Notes: generated from the letters alone by a model not told the origin. A DNA stretch of 64,000 bases from Acidobacteriota bacterium (GCA_026393755.1 JAPKZO010000006.1:1-64000); one strand, 5' to 3'; numbered from the stretch's first letter, positions 43,809 through 52,743 are shown. Numbers and translations are program-made.

Positions 43809-45344
43809 ATGATCAATGTGTCCGCGTGGGAAGACGATCCCAAGTCCGATCCATTCGCACGACCAATCAGTCGGCCAGTTCCGGCCCTCAAGCAACGCCG
43901 GCTCGGCGTCGCCGTCGTCGGCGAGGCGCCGCCGCCCGGCCGCTATCGCCGAGGCACGGACGCGTTCCGATTCTGGAACGCGGCCGATTCGCTGACGCGA
44001 GGCGCGCAGTACTGGGCCGGGCTCATGCCCGAGAAGGCGCGATGGCATACGGGCGACGTGCTGCCGGCGATGGTTGACGCCGGCAACGACCTCAACGCCT
44101 ACTACGACCGCCATGGTCTCTACTTCTTTCACGATCACGTCGGCGGCGAGGCGGTCTACTCGGGCGAAAGCCCCGACGTGCTCTGCCACGAACTTGGCCA
44201 CGCGGTGCTCGACGCGCTGGCGCCGGCACTGTGGAATGCCGCCGCGATCGAAGCGGCCGCGCTGCACGAGTCGTTTGGCGACATCAGTGCCATGCTGTCG
44301 GCGCTCGAACTCGAATCGGTCAGAACAGCCGTGCTCACCGAGACCGCCGGCCGGCTGTCTCGCAGTTCGCGTATCTCGCGGCTGGCCGAGCAGTTGGGCT
44401 GGGCGATTCGGCAGTCGCATCCCGATGCGGTCGATCGCGACTGCCTCCGGAATGCGGCGAATTCGTTTTTCTACAGCGCGCCCGAATCGCTGCCTCCCCT
44501 GGCGCCAGCCTCGGCGCTGTCGTCTGAGCCGCACTCATTCTCGCGTGTGTTCACGGCCACGTTCCTCGACGCCCTTGCCGGAATGGCGGACATCGCAAAT
44601 GCGATTGGCGGCGCGAGTCACCCGGGCCAGCCTCGGGAAGCGGGTCAGGCGGGCAAATCTCGCGATGCGGACCAGGTGGGCCATCCCCGCACGCCGGGTC
44701 AGTCTGGAGCTTCTCGCCAGTCGGACCAGCCGGGTCGGTCTGGCGGGTCGTGCCAGGTCGGCTGGTCGGCAGATGATCTGCTTCGGGTGTCTCGTGACGC
44801 GGGCGCGCTCCTCGTGCACGCCGTCGAACGCGCACGGATCGCGTCGAATTACTTCGCCCAGGTAGCCGCCGAGGTGCTTCAAGCCGACGCGGATCTGTTC
44901 CACGGCAACTACCGCGAAGCTCTCCGCCGCGCCTTCGTCGGCCGGGGTGTGCTCTCATCGTCGTCAGCCGCGATGCTGACCACTGGTAATGGAAGCCGCA
45001 CGCGTCCCGCGGCGACTGGGGCAGGCGGATCAACCACGAGGTGGGTAAGCGTACCGATTGAGGGCGCCACCTTCGGGCTGCGCGTCCGGCGGCTCCTGGT
45101 GGAGGCACCACCCGCGAACGTGGGCCTCGGCGTCACATCGGCTGCGCCCGATCTCGGGTCTTTGCCGCCGGTCTCGTCCGAACGAGCGAGCCTGGCATTT
45201 GTCGAGGATCTGTTCCGGCGAGACCGAATCGACCCCGGCGATCTCGCCGTGCCGGGCGGGCCTCGTGTCCGTGTCGCCCGGACGACGCACCGGTTGGAGC
45301 GGCACGGAAGAGATGTGAAGCTTGTGCGCAGGCGCTTTCACTAG
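43809..45344 (+). CDS. Putative HExxH metallopeptidase with an internal tandem repeat
   Basis: A 511-residue protein with HELGH at residues 127-131 and a downstream ALHESFGD (Glu154) about 23 residues later, the layout of gluzincin (thermolysin-like) peptidases. No signal peptide is evident. Residues ~270-323 form six 9-residue repeats, such as GQAGKSRDA, DQVGHPRTP, GQSGASRQS and DQPGRSGGS. AGGGAGAG precedes the ATG by about 6 bases, fixing the start. The C-terminal 120 residues have no recognised fold. The substrate is unknown. Confidence 0.65.
   Translation: MINVSAWEDDPKSDPFARPISRPVPALKQRRLGVAVVGEAPPPGRYRRGTDAFRFWNAADSLTRGAQYWAGLMPEKARWHTGDVLPAMVDAGNDLNAYYDRHGLYFFHDHVGGEAVYSGESPDVLCHELGHAVLDALAPALWNAAAIEAAALHESFGDISAMLSALELESVRTAVLTETAGRLSRSSRISRLAEQLGWAIRQSHPDAVDRDCLRNAANSFFYSAPESLPPLAPASALSSEPHSFSRVFTATFLDALAGMADIANAIGGASHPGQPREAGQAGKSRDADQVGHPRTPGQSGASRQSDQPGRSGGSCQVGWSADDLLRVSRDAGALLVHAVERARIASNYFAQVAAEVLQADADLFHGNYREALRRAFVGRGVLSSSSAAMLTTGNGSRTRPAATGAGGSTTRWVSVPIEGATFGLRVRRLLVEAPPANVGLGVTSAAPDLGSLPPVSSERASLAFVEDLFRRDRIDPGDLAVPGGPRVRVARTTHRLERHGRDVKLVRRRFH
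44616..44777 (+). repeat. 27-bp tandem repeat inside the metallopeptidase gene
   Basis: Six degenerate copies of 27 bases encode a Gly/Gln-rich nine-residue unit of the type (G/D)Q-x-G-x-(S/P)-R-x-x. The frame is kept across all copies. It makes a flexible linker; copy number may vary among strains. Confidence 0.7.
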
Positions 45345-45444
45345 GCCCCGATTTGCCTCCCGCTCGCATTCACCCCTCCGCTCGGTGTACAACGTCATAG
45401 GAGAGTCCTGGTTCGCACTCCCGTATTATCGGGAACCGGGACTC

Positions 45445-45513
45445 GATCCCGGCTTTCCGCCTTCGCCCCACCATCGTCCCGGGGCTACGGCGGGACAGGG
45501 CGCCGGGGTGACG
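45445..45513. repeat. Dispersed palindromic element, copy 2
   Basis: Same element as at 12490-12560, here in an intergenic gap between two peptidase genes. The outer arms read ATCCCGGC/GCCGGGGT (one G-T pair) and the inner arms CCGCCTTCGCCCC/GGGGCTACGGCGG. About 85% of the bases match copy 1 by eye, and outer-arm differences are compensatory. Confidence 0.8.
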
Positions 45514-45553
45514 AACGGTCCAGACGCATCGCCATTCTTAAGAGGTCATGATC

Positions 45554-47254
45554 ATGCGGTACCAAGGCGCCGTTGCCGTTGTCGTTGCCGTTGTCGTTGT
45601 CGTGCTGCTCGTCGGAGGTGTCGTGGTGGCTGGCGTACAACAGGACCAGGCGATGCCCGACGCGGCGCGCCTCCAGACCATGACAGCCCGATTCGTAGCT
45701 GTCGAAATCGGAGCCGACATCTCCGCGTTGCCGCCCAACGAACAGAATGCGCTCGCCAAGCTGGTCGAGGCGGGCTTCGTGATGGACAGGCTGTTCATCC
45801 GCCAGGTGTGGGATCGGAACGAAGCGACGCTGCGAACGCTAGAGGCCGACAAGTCGCCGCTCGGTCAAGCTCGTCTCACCTACTTCCAGATCAATAAGGG
45901 CCCGTGGTCGCGGCTCGACCACAACGCCCCGTTCGTGCCGGGCGTCGCGGCCAAGCCCGCGGGCGCGAATTTCTATCCGCCCGGGGCGACGAAGGCGTTT
46001 CTGGAGACGTGGCTGTCGACGCTGTCGCCGACCGACCACGCCAGGGCGACGGGGTTCTTTACGACCATTCGAAGGGGCGCGGATGGCAAGTTCGAGATCG
46101 TCCCGTACAGCACGGAGTACCGGGCCGAGCTGACGAGGGCGGCGGGGATGCTTCGCGACGCAGCCGCGCTCACCGCGGACGCGACGCTGAAGAAGTTCCT
46201 GACGAGCCGTGCCGACGCGTTTCTCTCGAACGACTACTACGCGAGCGACGTCGCGTGGATGGAGCTCGATTCGGCCATCGAGCCGACGATCGGGCCATAC
46301 GAGGTCTATGAGGACGAGTGGTTCAACTACAAGGCGGCGTTCGAGGCGTTCATCACGGTGCGCGACGCGGCCGAGTCGGCGAAGCTGGCGAAGTTCTCGA
46401 CCGAGCTGCAGGACATCGAAAACCACCTCCCGATCGACCCCAAGCTGCGCAATCCGAGACTCGGCGGCATGGCCCCGATCCGCGTGGTCAATGTGGTCCT
46501 GGCGGCCGGTGACGGCAACCGGGGCGTCCAGACGGCCGCCTACAACCTGCCGAACGACGAGCGCGTCGTCCGGGAGAAGGGCGCCAAGCGCGTCATGCTC
46601 AAGAACGTGCAGGAAGCCAAGTTCGCCAAGGCGCTCGTGCCGATTGCGAAGGTGGTGCTGTCGGCCGCCGATCAGAAAAACGTGTCGTTCGACGCGTTCT
46701 TCACGCATATTTTGATGCACGAGCTGATGCACGGCCTCGGGCCGCACAACATCACGGTGGCCGGGCGTGCGACGACGGTGCGGCAGGAACTGAAGGACAC
46801 CTATAGCGCGATCGAAGAGGCCAAGGCCGACGTGTCTGGCCTGTTCGCTCTGCAGCACCTGGTGGACAAGGGCGTGATTGCGAAGCCGATGGAACAGACG
46901 ATGTATACGACGTTCCTGGCGTCGGCGTTCCGCTCGATCCGGTTCGGCATCAACGAGGCGCACGGCCGCGGCATCGCGATTCAGCTGAACTATCTATTGG
47001 ATGCCGGCGCGTTCGTCGTGGCCAAAGACGGGACGTTCGCGGTCAATATGGCGAAGATCAAGCCCGCAGTGGCGGCGCTCACCGGCGAGTTCATGACCCT
47101 GGAATCCGAGGGCAGCTACGCAAAGGCCAAGCTCCTCATCGACAAACTGGCGGTCGTGAGGCCGGTGGTCAAGCGCGCGCTGGACAAGCTGGCGGATGTG
47201 CCGGTCGACATCCAGCCAATCTTCACCACGGCCGCGAAACTCGCGGGGAAATAA
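45554..47254 (+). CDS. Exported zinc peptidase of DPP III (M49)-like type
   Basis: A 566-residue protein with a very hydrophobic signal anchor (residues 6-28). HELMH at 389-393 and the pair EEAK with Glu421/422 correspond to the HExx(G)H and EExxAE motifs of dipeptidyl peptidase III-like hydrolases; the surrounding HGLGPHNI and DVSGLFALQHL fit that group. Note the shorter HExxH compared with true DPP III. The 5' codons are a GTTGCC/GTTGTC repeat. Two ATGs are in frame; the second, 8 bases after AAGAGG, is chosen. Confidence 0.75.
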   Translation: MRYQGAVAVVVAVVVVVLLVGGVVVAGVQQDQAMPDAARLQTMTARFVAVEIGADISALPPNEQNALAKLVEAGFVMDRLFIRQVWDRNEATLRTLEADKSPLGQARLTYFQINKGPWSRLDHNAPFVPGVAAKPAGANFYPPGATKAFLETWLSTLSPTDHARATGFFTTIRRGADGKFEIVPYSTEYRAELTRAAGMLRDAAALTADATLKKFLTSRADAFLSNDYYASDVAWMELDSAIEPTIGPYEVYEDEWFNYKAAFEAFITVRDAAESAKLAKFSTELQDIENHLPIDPKLRNPRLGGMAPIRVVNVVLAAGDGNRGVQTAAYNLPNDERVVREKGAKRVMLKNVQEAKFAKALVPIAKVVLSAADQKNVSFDAFFTHILMHELMHGLGPHNITVAGRATTVRQELKDTYSAIEEAKADVSGLFALQHLVDKGVIAKPMEQTMYTTFLASAFRSIRFGINEAHGRGIAIQLNYLLDAGAFVVAKDGTFAVNMAKIKPAVAALTGEFMTLESEGSYAKAKLLIDKLAVVRPVVKRALDKLADVPVDIQPIFTTAAKLAGK

Positions 47255-47476
47255 TCAGTTCGCGAACTGGCAGGCGCCGGGGTTCTGGCAGGAACTGCAG
47301 GGACTGCCGGCCGGCATTGGCGCGGCCTTCGGCGAACTGGCGCCGACGGCGAACACCGACAGCTGCTTTTCGACCTGCTCGCTCTTGCAGGCGGGGCAGG
47401 CCGGGGCGAGTTCGCCGCGCACCAGGAACTCGAAGCGCGTTCCGCACGGCGTGCACTTGTATTCAAATAGCGGCAT
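47255..47476 (-). CDS. FmdB family zinc-ribbon protein
   Basis: A 73-residue protein with YKCTPCGTRFEF and ACPACKSEQVEKQL, the two CxxC pairs of the FmdB zinc ribbon, and a Gly/Pro-rich tail with a third CSSC. These are small putative regulatory proteins. It converges with the peptidase, ending directly against its stop. Confidence 0.85.
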   Translation of the reverse strand: MPLFEYKCTPCGTRFEFLVRGELAPACPACKSEQVEKQLSVFAVGASSPKAAPMPAGSPCSSCQNPGACQFAN

Positions 47477-47621
47477 ACGGCAAGTATACCAAACGAGCCG
47501 CCGTGGCTGCGGCTGCGGGCTCGGGACCTGATAGGATTGTAAGGTTGAGGAACCGGTTGAAAAACCCGTTCTGTTGGTCTGATCGCGGGCCGTTTACGCA
47601 GGTTTTGAAACCGTCTCCATT

Positions 47622-49148
47622 ATGTCCACGTTCTACATCACCACCGCCATCGACTACGTGAACAGCCGGCCGCACCTGGGCACGGCGTACGAGAAGATCA
47701 CCGCCGATGTCATCGCGCGCTACAAGAGGCTCGCGGGCGTGCCCACGTGGTTCCTGATGGGCAACGACGAGCACTCGCTGAACGTGTATCGCCGCGCCCG
47801 GGAGCAGGGGCTCGATCCGAAGGCGTACTGCGACCGGATGGAACAGGAGTTCCGCGAGGTCTGGCAGCAGCTGGATATTTCGTTCGACGACTTCGTGAGG
47901 ACCACCGAGGAGCGGCATCGCGTCGGCGTCACCGAACTGGTCAGCCGCATCCGCGCGGCGGGCGACATCTACGAGAGCCACTACGAAGGTTGGTACTGCG
48001 TGTCCTGCGAGGCGTTCAAGCAGGACAAGGACCTGGCTGACGGTCTCTGCCCGACGCACAAGCGCAAGCCCGACTGGATCCGCGAGAAGAATCACTTCTT
48101 CCGGCTGTCGAAGTACCAGGAACCACTGCTGCGCCACTTCGAATCCCATCCGGACTTTCTTGCGCCAGATGCACGGCGCAACGAAATCGTCAGTCTGATC
48201 CAGGGCGGGCTCGAGGACATCTCGATCAGCCGCGCCGAGCAGGCCTGGGGCATTCCGCTGCCTTTCGATCCGGCGAGCGTGGTGTATGTCTGGTTCGACG
48301 CGCTTATCAATTACATCTCGGCGCTCGGATTCGGAGGCGACCAGGCGGCATTTGAGCGCTGGTGGCCTGCCTCGCTGCACGTCATCGGCAAGGACATCAC
48401 GCGGTTCCATTGCGTGATTTGGCCCGCGATGCTCATGAGCGCTGGCGTGCCCCTGCCGCGGCAGGTGTTCGGCCACGGGTTCGTATACTTCAAGGGCGAG
48501 AAGATGAGCAAGTCGCTGGGCACGATCGTCGATCCGCTGGAGGCGGCGTCGAAGTTCGGCCCGGATCCGCTGCGCCTGTTTTTCGTGCGCGAATTCGCCT
48601 ACGGGCAGGATGGCGACTTCTCGTGGGAACGGTTCGAAGAACGGTACAACTCGGATCTCGCCAACAACCTGGGCAACCTGGTCAGCCGCATCGCGACGAT
48701 GGCCGACAAGTACTGCGGCGGGCGGCTGCCGCAATCCGGGGCCGCCGCCGGACGCCTGGCGCAGGTGGCGGATGACGCGCTGGCCGCGTACCGCGCATCG
48801 ATGGAGCGGTTCGCGCTGCAGGACGGCGTGGCTGCGGCGTTCAGCCTCGTAGATGCGGCCAACCAGTACATCGCCGAGACTGAACCGTGGAAGCTCGCCA
48901 AGGAACCCGCCAACGCCGGACGCGTCGGAGCGATTCTCTACGACGTGGCAGAGGCGCTGCGCGTCGCGGCTGTGCTGCTGCTGCCGGTGATGCCCGCGTC
49001 GGCGGCAGAGATCCTGCGGCGCGTCGGCGCCCCGAAGCCGGCTGCCGAACACCGCCTGGAAGATGCGGTGTGGAACGCGGCCGGCGATCGGCAGACCGTG
49101 AAGGCCGATCCGATGTGGCCGCGCATCGGCGGCACGGGAAGGAAGTAG
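47622..49148 (+). CDS. metG: Methionyl-tRNA synthetase
   Basis: MetRS (508 residues) charges tRNA-Met. HLGT is the HIGH-type motif after TTAIDYVNSRP. The connective peptide contains CVSC and CPTH zinc-type residues. KMSKS is intact in GEKMSKSLGTIVDP. The C-terminal tRNA-binding (Trbp111-like) domain found in longer MetRS is absent. The start is ATG 47622; the leader of 145 bases has no recognisable T-box. Confidence 0.96.
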   Translation: MSTFYITTAIDYVNSRPHLGTAYEKITADVIARYKRLAGVPTWFLMGNDEHSLNVYRRAREQGLDPKAYCDRMEQEFREVWQQLDISFDDFVRTTEERHRVGVTELVSRIRAAGDIYESHYEGWYCVSCEAFKQDKDLADGLCPTHKRKPDWIREKNHFFRLSKYQEPLLRHFESHPDFLAPDARRNEIVSLIQGGLEDISISRAEQAWGIPLPFDPASVVYVWFDALINYISALGFGGDQAAFERWWPASLHVIGKDITRFHCVIWPAMLMSAGVPLPRQVFGHGFVYFKGEKMSKSLGTIVDPLEAASKFGPDPLRLFFVREFAYGQDGDFSWERFEERYNSDLANNLGNLVSRIATMADKYCGGRLPQSGAAAGRLAQVADDALAAYRASMERFALQDGVAAAFSLVDAANQYIAETEPWKLAKEPANAGRVGAILYDVAEALRVAAVLLLPVMPASAAEILRRVGAPKPAAEHRLEDAVWNAAGDRQTVKADPMWPRIGGTGRK

Positions 49149-49160
49149 TCCCGATCCCCG

Positions 49161-50309
49161 TTACGCCTTCAGCTTCACGACCCCGATGCCCGGCCGGCTG
49201 GTCAGCGTCACCTTGCCGTCGATGACCTTCGTGCCGTCAAACAGGTCGTTCGAGATGAGGAGTGCCCCGTCGAGATCGGCCCAGTCGACCATCGGCGAGA
49301 GGTGCGAGGCGGCCGAAATCCCGCACGAGGTTTCCGTCATGCAGCCGAGCATGACCTTCATGCCCAGGGTCCGCGCCAGCAGGAGCATCTTCTGCGCTTC
49401 GCGCATGCCGGTCGACTTCATCAGCTTGATATTGATGCCCGAATAGACGCCCTGCGCCTTGTGCACATCGGCGAGTCGCTGGACGCCTTCGTCACCGATG
49501 ACAGGCAACGGGCTGCGCTCCGTGATCCACGCCATGTCGTCGACGCGCTCCTTGGGGAGCGGCTGCTCGACGTACAGGAATCCGCGCTCCTTCAACCAGA
49601 AGATCATGTCGAGCGCCTGTTGCCGATCGGTCCAGCCCTGGTTGGCGTCGCCGCTCATCGGCTTGTCCGAGACCGATCGGATGGCCTCGACCATCACCTT
49701 GTCCGTGTCGCGCCCAAGCTTGATCTTGAGCACTTTGAACTCGGCGGCTTCTTTCGTCTTCGCCTTGACCACCTCGGGCGTGTCGATCCCGATCGTGAAC
49801 GACGTGACTGGCGCTCTGGCCGGGTCGTAGCCCCAGATGTTGTACCAAGGCTGCTTCATCAGTTTGCCCACGACATCATGCAGCGCGATGTCGATCGACG
49901 CTTTCGCCGCGGGGTTGCCCGGGGCGATGGCATCGATCGCCGTCAGGATCGTCTCGAGATCGAACGGGTTGGAGAACGGGCTGAGATCGACCTTCGCGAG
50001 AAACGCCGTCGCCGTCTCGTGGGATTCTCCCAGGTACGGGGGCATCGAGGCTTCGCCGTACCCGATGATGCCGTCGTATTCGATTTCGGTCAGCACGACC
50101 GGCGTCGTGGTTCGCGAGTTCACGGCGACCGTGAACACGTGCTTCAGCTGCAGCGTGTAGGGACGGAACCGCAGCACCATGCGGGCTCGCCCCTGTACGG
50201 TCTTAGTGCCCTGAGCCTGCAGCCACGATCCAGCCGGGACGAGTACGGAGCCGGCTGCCAGCGTGGAGTGACGAAGAAAGTCGCGTCGCGTGTGAGTCAT
50301 GGTCCCCAT
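49161..50309 (-). CDS. Tat-exported dipeptide epimerase-like enolase-superfamily enzyme
   Basis: A 382-residue enolase-superfamily member. The twin-arginine signal TRRDFLRH begins at residue 7. The barrel shows the acid-base Lys in KIKLG, metal ligands in GDANQGW, VEQPL and GDEGVQ, and a second Lys in NIKLMKS, the muconate-lactonising/dipeptide-epimerase pattern. It would recycle Ala-Glu-type dipeptides from peptidoglycan or similar, in the periplasm, which is unusual because most are cytosolic. GGGAGG lies 4 bases before ATG 50309; another ATG follows 3 codons later. Confidence 0.85.
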   Translation of the reverse strand: MGTMTHTRRDFLRHSTLAAGSVLVPAGSWLQAQGTKTVQGRARMVLRFRPYTLQLKHVFTVAVNSRTTTPVVLTEIEYDGIIGYGEASMPPYLGESHETATAFLAKVDLSPFSNPFDLETILTAIDAIAPGNPAAKASIDIALHDVVGKLMKQPWYNIWGYDPARAPVTSFTIGIDTPEVVKAKTKEAAEFKVLKIKLGRDTDKVMVEAIRSVSDKPMSGDANQGWTDRQQALDMIFWLKERGFLYVEQPLPKERVDDMAWITERSPLPVIGDEGVQRLADVHKAQGVYSGINIKLMKSTGMREAQKMLLLARTLGMKVMLGCMTETSCGISAASHLSPMVDWADLDGALLISNDLFDGTKVIDGKVTLTSRPGIGVVKLKA

Positions 50310-50370
50310 CTTACCTCCCGAAGTGGTCTTTCACTCGGACTGTCTCGCCGCTCGGACTGTGAACGCTGTT

Positions 50371-50388
50371 GCCGGGCTCCAGCCCGGC
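50371..50388. repeat. Short perfect hairpin
   Basis: GCCGGGCT-CC-AGCCCGGC, 8-bp stem with a 2-base tip, in a gap of about 470 bases without an intact gene. Same design as the hairpins at 10181 and 14670. Confidence 0.5.
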
Positions 50389-50525
50389 TCGACACGAGTC
50401 GCGAGAACCGGCGATTCGAGCCGGACACGTCAACGCCGAACGCGACGTAGGTGACGATCAGCACCCCGGCCAGAGCATCGGTCCAAGCGACTCGGGCCGA
50501 GGAGCGGCCTTCCCGGCGACCGCCG

Positions 50526-50783
50526 TCAGCACAAGGACCGAGACGACGGCGCCCGGTGCCAGCTGACGCCCGTGTCGTCGAGAGCGGGAGCGGCGGCCGG
50601 CACGATGCTCGTCCGGTAGACGGGTTTGGCGCCAGCGTCGTGCAGCGAGAGACTGTGCCAGGTGATCTGATGAAGGCCGCGCCAGGCAATGGCGCTCCCA
50701 TAGGCGATTGCGACACGTCCATCGGCATCGACGCAGTCGAGATACCACTTCGTCAGGGAGAAGGCCTGTATGCGAGCGCCGGC
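50526..50783 (-). pseudogene. Open frame without a start codon; CrtC/Svf1-like relic
   Basis: Between the DUF2007 stop and TGA 50528-50526 a clean minus-strand frame of 85 codons runs without ATG, GTG or TTG at its head. It reads WYLDCVDADGRVAIAYGSAI, then AWRGLHQITWHSLSLHD, then TSIVPAAAPALDDTGVSWH. This pattern suggests the beginning of a carotenoid-hydratase/Svf1-like lipocalin fold, cut off after about 75 residues. The original start codon is lost or was CTG. Confidence 0.4.
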
Positions 50784-51029
50784 CTAGTCCGCAGAAGATG
50801 GGCCAGCGGTTCCGTCCTCTTGCGCGGCGCCCAGGACGCGCTCGGCCTGTTCGAGCTGCTCGGTCGCCACGAGGACCTTGACGCCGCGGACCAATCCCAG
50901 CGCGGGATCAAGGGCACCGCAGTCGTCGCTGCTCGTGATCGCCTCAATGCCGCTGCCTTCGAGGACGCTCTTGACGATCTCAGCTTCGTGCTGGTAACTG
51001 AAGGTCCTGACCACGGCCCATTCCGACAC
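50784..51029 (-). CDS. DUF2007-type small protein
   Basis: An 81-residue protein; VVRTFSYQHEAEIVKSVLEG, then GIEAITSSDDCG and VKVLVATEQLEQAERVL, matches the DUF2007 fold (often called putative signal-transducing). The start is GTG 51029, six bases behind AGGAGG; longer readings upstream are not supported. Its stop is directly followed by the CrtC-like relic frame. Confidence 0.8.
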   Translation of the reverse strand: MSEWAVVRTFSYQHEAEIVKSVLEGSGIEAITSSDDCGALDPALGLVRGVKVLVATEQLEQAERVLGAAQEDGTAGPSSAD

Positions 51030-51673
51030 CGGTCGCCTCCTGACGTGGCGCATCGGCCGCCTCGGCCGGCGTGAACGCCGGGCAGATGCCCCAGCGCCGC
51101 CATTCTATACCCTGCGCGCACCTGTGGGACGATCGCCGGCGGCCCTTGAGGTACCCAGATCAGACTGACCCCTCCTGGTGTCCCGAGGCGGAAATTCGCC
51201 GACATATTCCGGGCGGGGCATCCCGCGTCCCACCCCAACGCGGCTGCCGCGTCGGGCCCCCCGGCTCGCTGCGTTGCTCAGCGTTCAAATACTCCCGGTA
51301 CTCTCGCGTTTCGCGCCTTGCGATCCGGGCGCCGCGCTCCGGACTATTCGTCACCGAACTTCTGACTCGGGACACTACCGCGGGCCGGTCCAATCGACAA
51401 CGTCCAACGTGCACGCGCTTCCGTCAACGCGAATCTCCGAGTCTCGCCCTCGGAGTGTGTCCCCTGTTCGGAACCCGGCATTGCGCGTCGACCGACGAGC
51501 GGACGAGAGGCTGACCCCACGCCGTTCTACGTGGATTCGCCCGGAGGCGACCGCCTTTGCTATAATCCTGCGGACGACGGAGGGATTCCGGCTCGGCCCC
51601 TGCAAGTCACTTCATGGTTGAGCCGAGGCGCGGTTGCAGCGCGTCGCCGAACGCTCAACGAGAGGATTCCGTG
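51030..51673. other. Long intergenic region
   Basis: About 640 bases between the DUF2007 gene and the UspA gene. It contains GC-rich sequence with several short, open but unconvincing frames in each direction. The only clear sites are a TAGAAT -10-like box on the minus strand (51102-51107) and an extended -10 for uspA on the plus strand. I see no gene. Confidence 0.4.
51558..51566 (+). promoter_or_regulatory. Extended -10 box upstream of uspA
   Basis: TGCTATAAT is a consensus extended -10 (TGnTATAAT) about 100 bases before the uspA start. No -35 box is visible, as allowed for extended -10 promoters. Confidence 0.5.
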
Positions 51674-52138
51674 GTGACTGTGAAGTCCATTCTGGTTCCG
51701 ACCGACTTCAGCGAGACCGCGGCTGCCGCGGTTCGTTGCGCCGCCGGCCTGGCCGAGATATTCGGCTCTTCGCTCACGCTGCTGCACGTGGTGGAAGACC
51801 TGGTCGTGAAGGGACTGAGCGCCGACGTCGGCACGGCGGCTGCGGGCCGTCTCAGGGATGACGCAGTCAGAAGCGCCATGGTCTCCCTCGATCGCGTGCT
51901 GACAGAACCCCCGCTCAATCGGACGGGTGTCGACAAGGTTGTGCTCGCCGGAGATCCACTCGACGTCATTCTTCGCTATGCCACCGAACACCTCGTCGAC
52001 CTCATCGTGATTGGCACTCACGGACGGACCGGACTCCCCCGCGTGCTGCTCGGGAGTGTGGCCGAACGCGTGGTCCGCACCTCACCGTGTCCGGTATTGA
52101 GCGTTCGGCAGTGTCAGCACGCCTTCGAGAACACGTGA
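51674..52138 (+). CDS. Universal stress protein (UspA family)
   Basis: A 154-residue Usp-domain protein: VKSILVPTDFSETAAAAVRC begins the Rossmann-like fold, LVDLIVIGTHGRTGLPRVLLG is the ATP-binding GxxGx9G(S) loop region, and TSPCPVLSV ends the fold. Three GTG codons compete; 51674, eight bases after AGAGG, is preferred. It is followed by the Rrf2 gene in the same direction after 40 bases, which suggests a common role in stress. Confidence 0.9.
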   Translation: MTVKSILVPTDFSETAAAAVRCAAGLAEIFGSSLTLLHVVEDLVVKGLSADVGTAAAGRLRDDAVRSAMVSLDRVLTEPPLNRTGVDKVVLAGDPLDVILRYATEHLVDLIVIGTHGRTGLPRVLLGSVAERVVRTSPCPVLSVRQCQHAFENT

Positions 52139-52178
52139 GTCGCAAGCGCCCGTCCTAGATCCCGACAGAGGAACCGAC

Positions 52179-52712
52179 ATGCTATCGGCAAAGGCGAAAT
52201 ACGGGCTGAAAGCCCTCTTGAGTCTGGCGATGGAGCCACAGTCGCGTCCCGCCCTCGGTGCGGTGATCGCGGCACGGGAGGACATCCCGAAGAAGTTTCT
52301 CGAACAAATCCTGCTGGAACTGAAACATCGGGGGTTGCTCCAGACCAAGCGGGGCCGGCACGGGGGCTACCTGTTGACGCGCGACCCCGCCGAGATCACC
52401 GTCGGCCAGATCATCCGGGCGCTGGACGGTCCGATTGCGCCCATTCCCTGTGTATCCCAGTCGGCGTACGTGAAGTGCGACGAGTGCAAGGACGAAACGA
52501 CGTGCGGAATCCGTCTCGTCATGAAGCAGGTCCGGGACGCCATGGCGAGAATCCTTGATACGGCAACGCTCGCCGATGTCGTCCGGATGATCGCGGCGGC
52601 TTCCAAGCCCTCAGACGTCGTGGCGCCTCCGGCGTCGACCAAGGCCAAACGTCCCGAGCCTGAGGGGCAGACCGTGCACTTCCGGAAACTTCGAGGAAAG
52701 CTCAGGCGATAG
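52179..52712 (+). CDS. Rrf2 family regulator with cysteine cluster
   Basis: The 177-residue regulator has a winged helix (MLSAKAKYGLKALLSLAM then GLLQTKRGRHGGYLLTRDP) and the cysteine-rich loop CDECKDETTCG, preceded by another Cys (PIPCVS). IscR/NsrR-type Rrf2 proteins bind an Fe-S cluster here and sense redox state or NO; other members (CymR) lack it. An additional ~35-residue basic tail is present. It probably governs part of this island. AGAGGAACCGAC precedes the ATG. Confidence 0.9.
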   Translation: MLSAKAKYGLKALLSLAMEPQSRPALGAVIAAREDIPKKFLEQILLELKHRGLLQTKRGRHGGYLLTRDPAEITVGQIIRALDGPIAPIPCVSQSAYVKCDECKDETTCGIRLVMKQVRDAMARILDTATLADVVRMIAAASKPSDVVAPPASTKAKRPEPEGQTVHFRKLRGKLRR

Positions 52713-52743
52713 CGCCGCGCGGCCCCGCCGACGTGGAATCCGG

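Noticed and set aside
47477-47621. T-box or other riboswitch upstream of metG
   Set aside because: No T-box consensus, anti-terminator or specifier loop could be recognised in the 145-base leader.
47463-49052. A 529-codon minus-strand frame opposite metG
   Set aside because: metG is certain from HIGH and KMSKS motifs; the opposite frame lacks any recognisable domain.
51160-51414. An 84-codon Arg-rich minus-strand frame in the long intergenic region
   Set aside because: No ribosome-binding site, domain or codon bias supports it; an unrecognised repeat is as likely.
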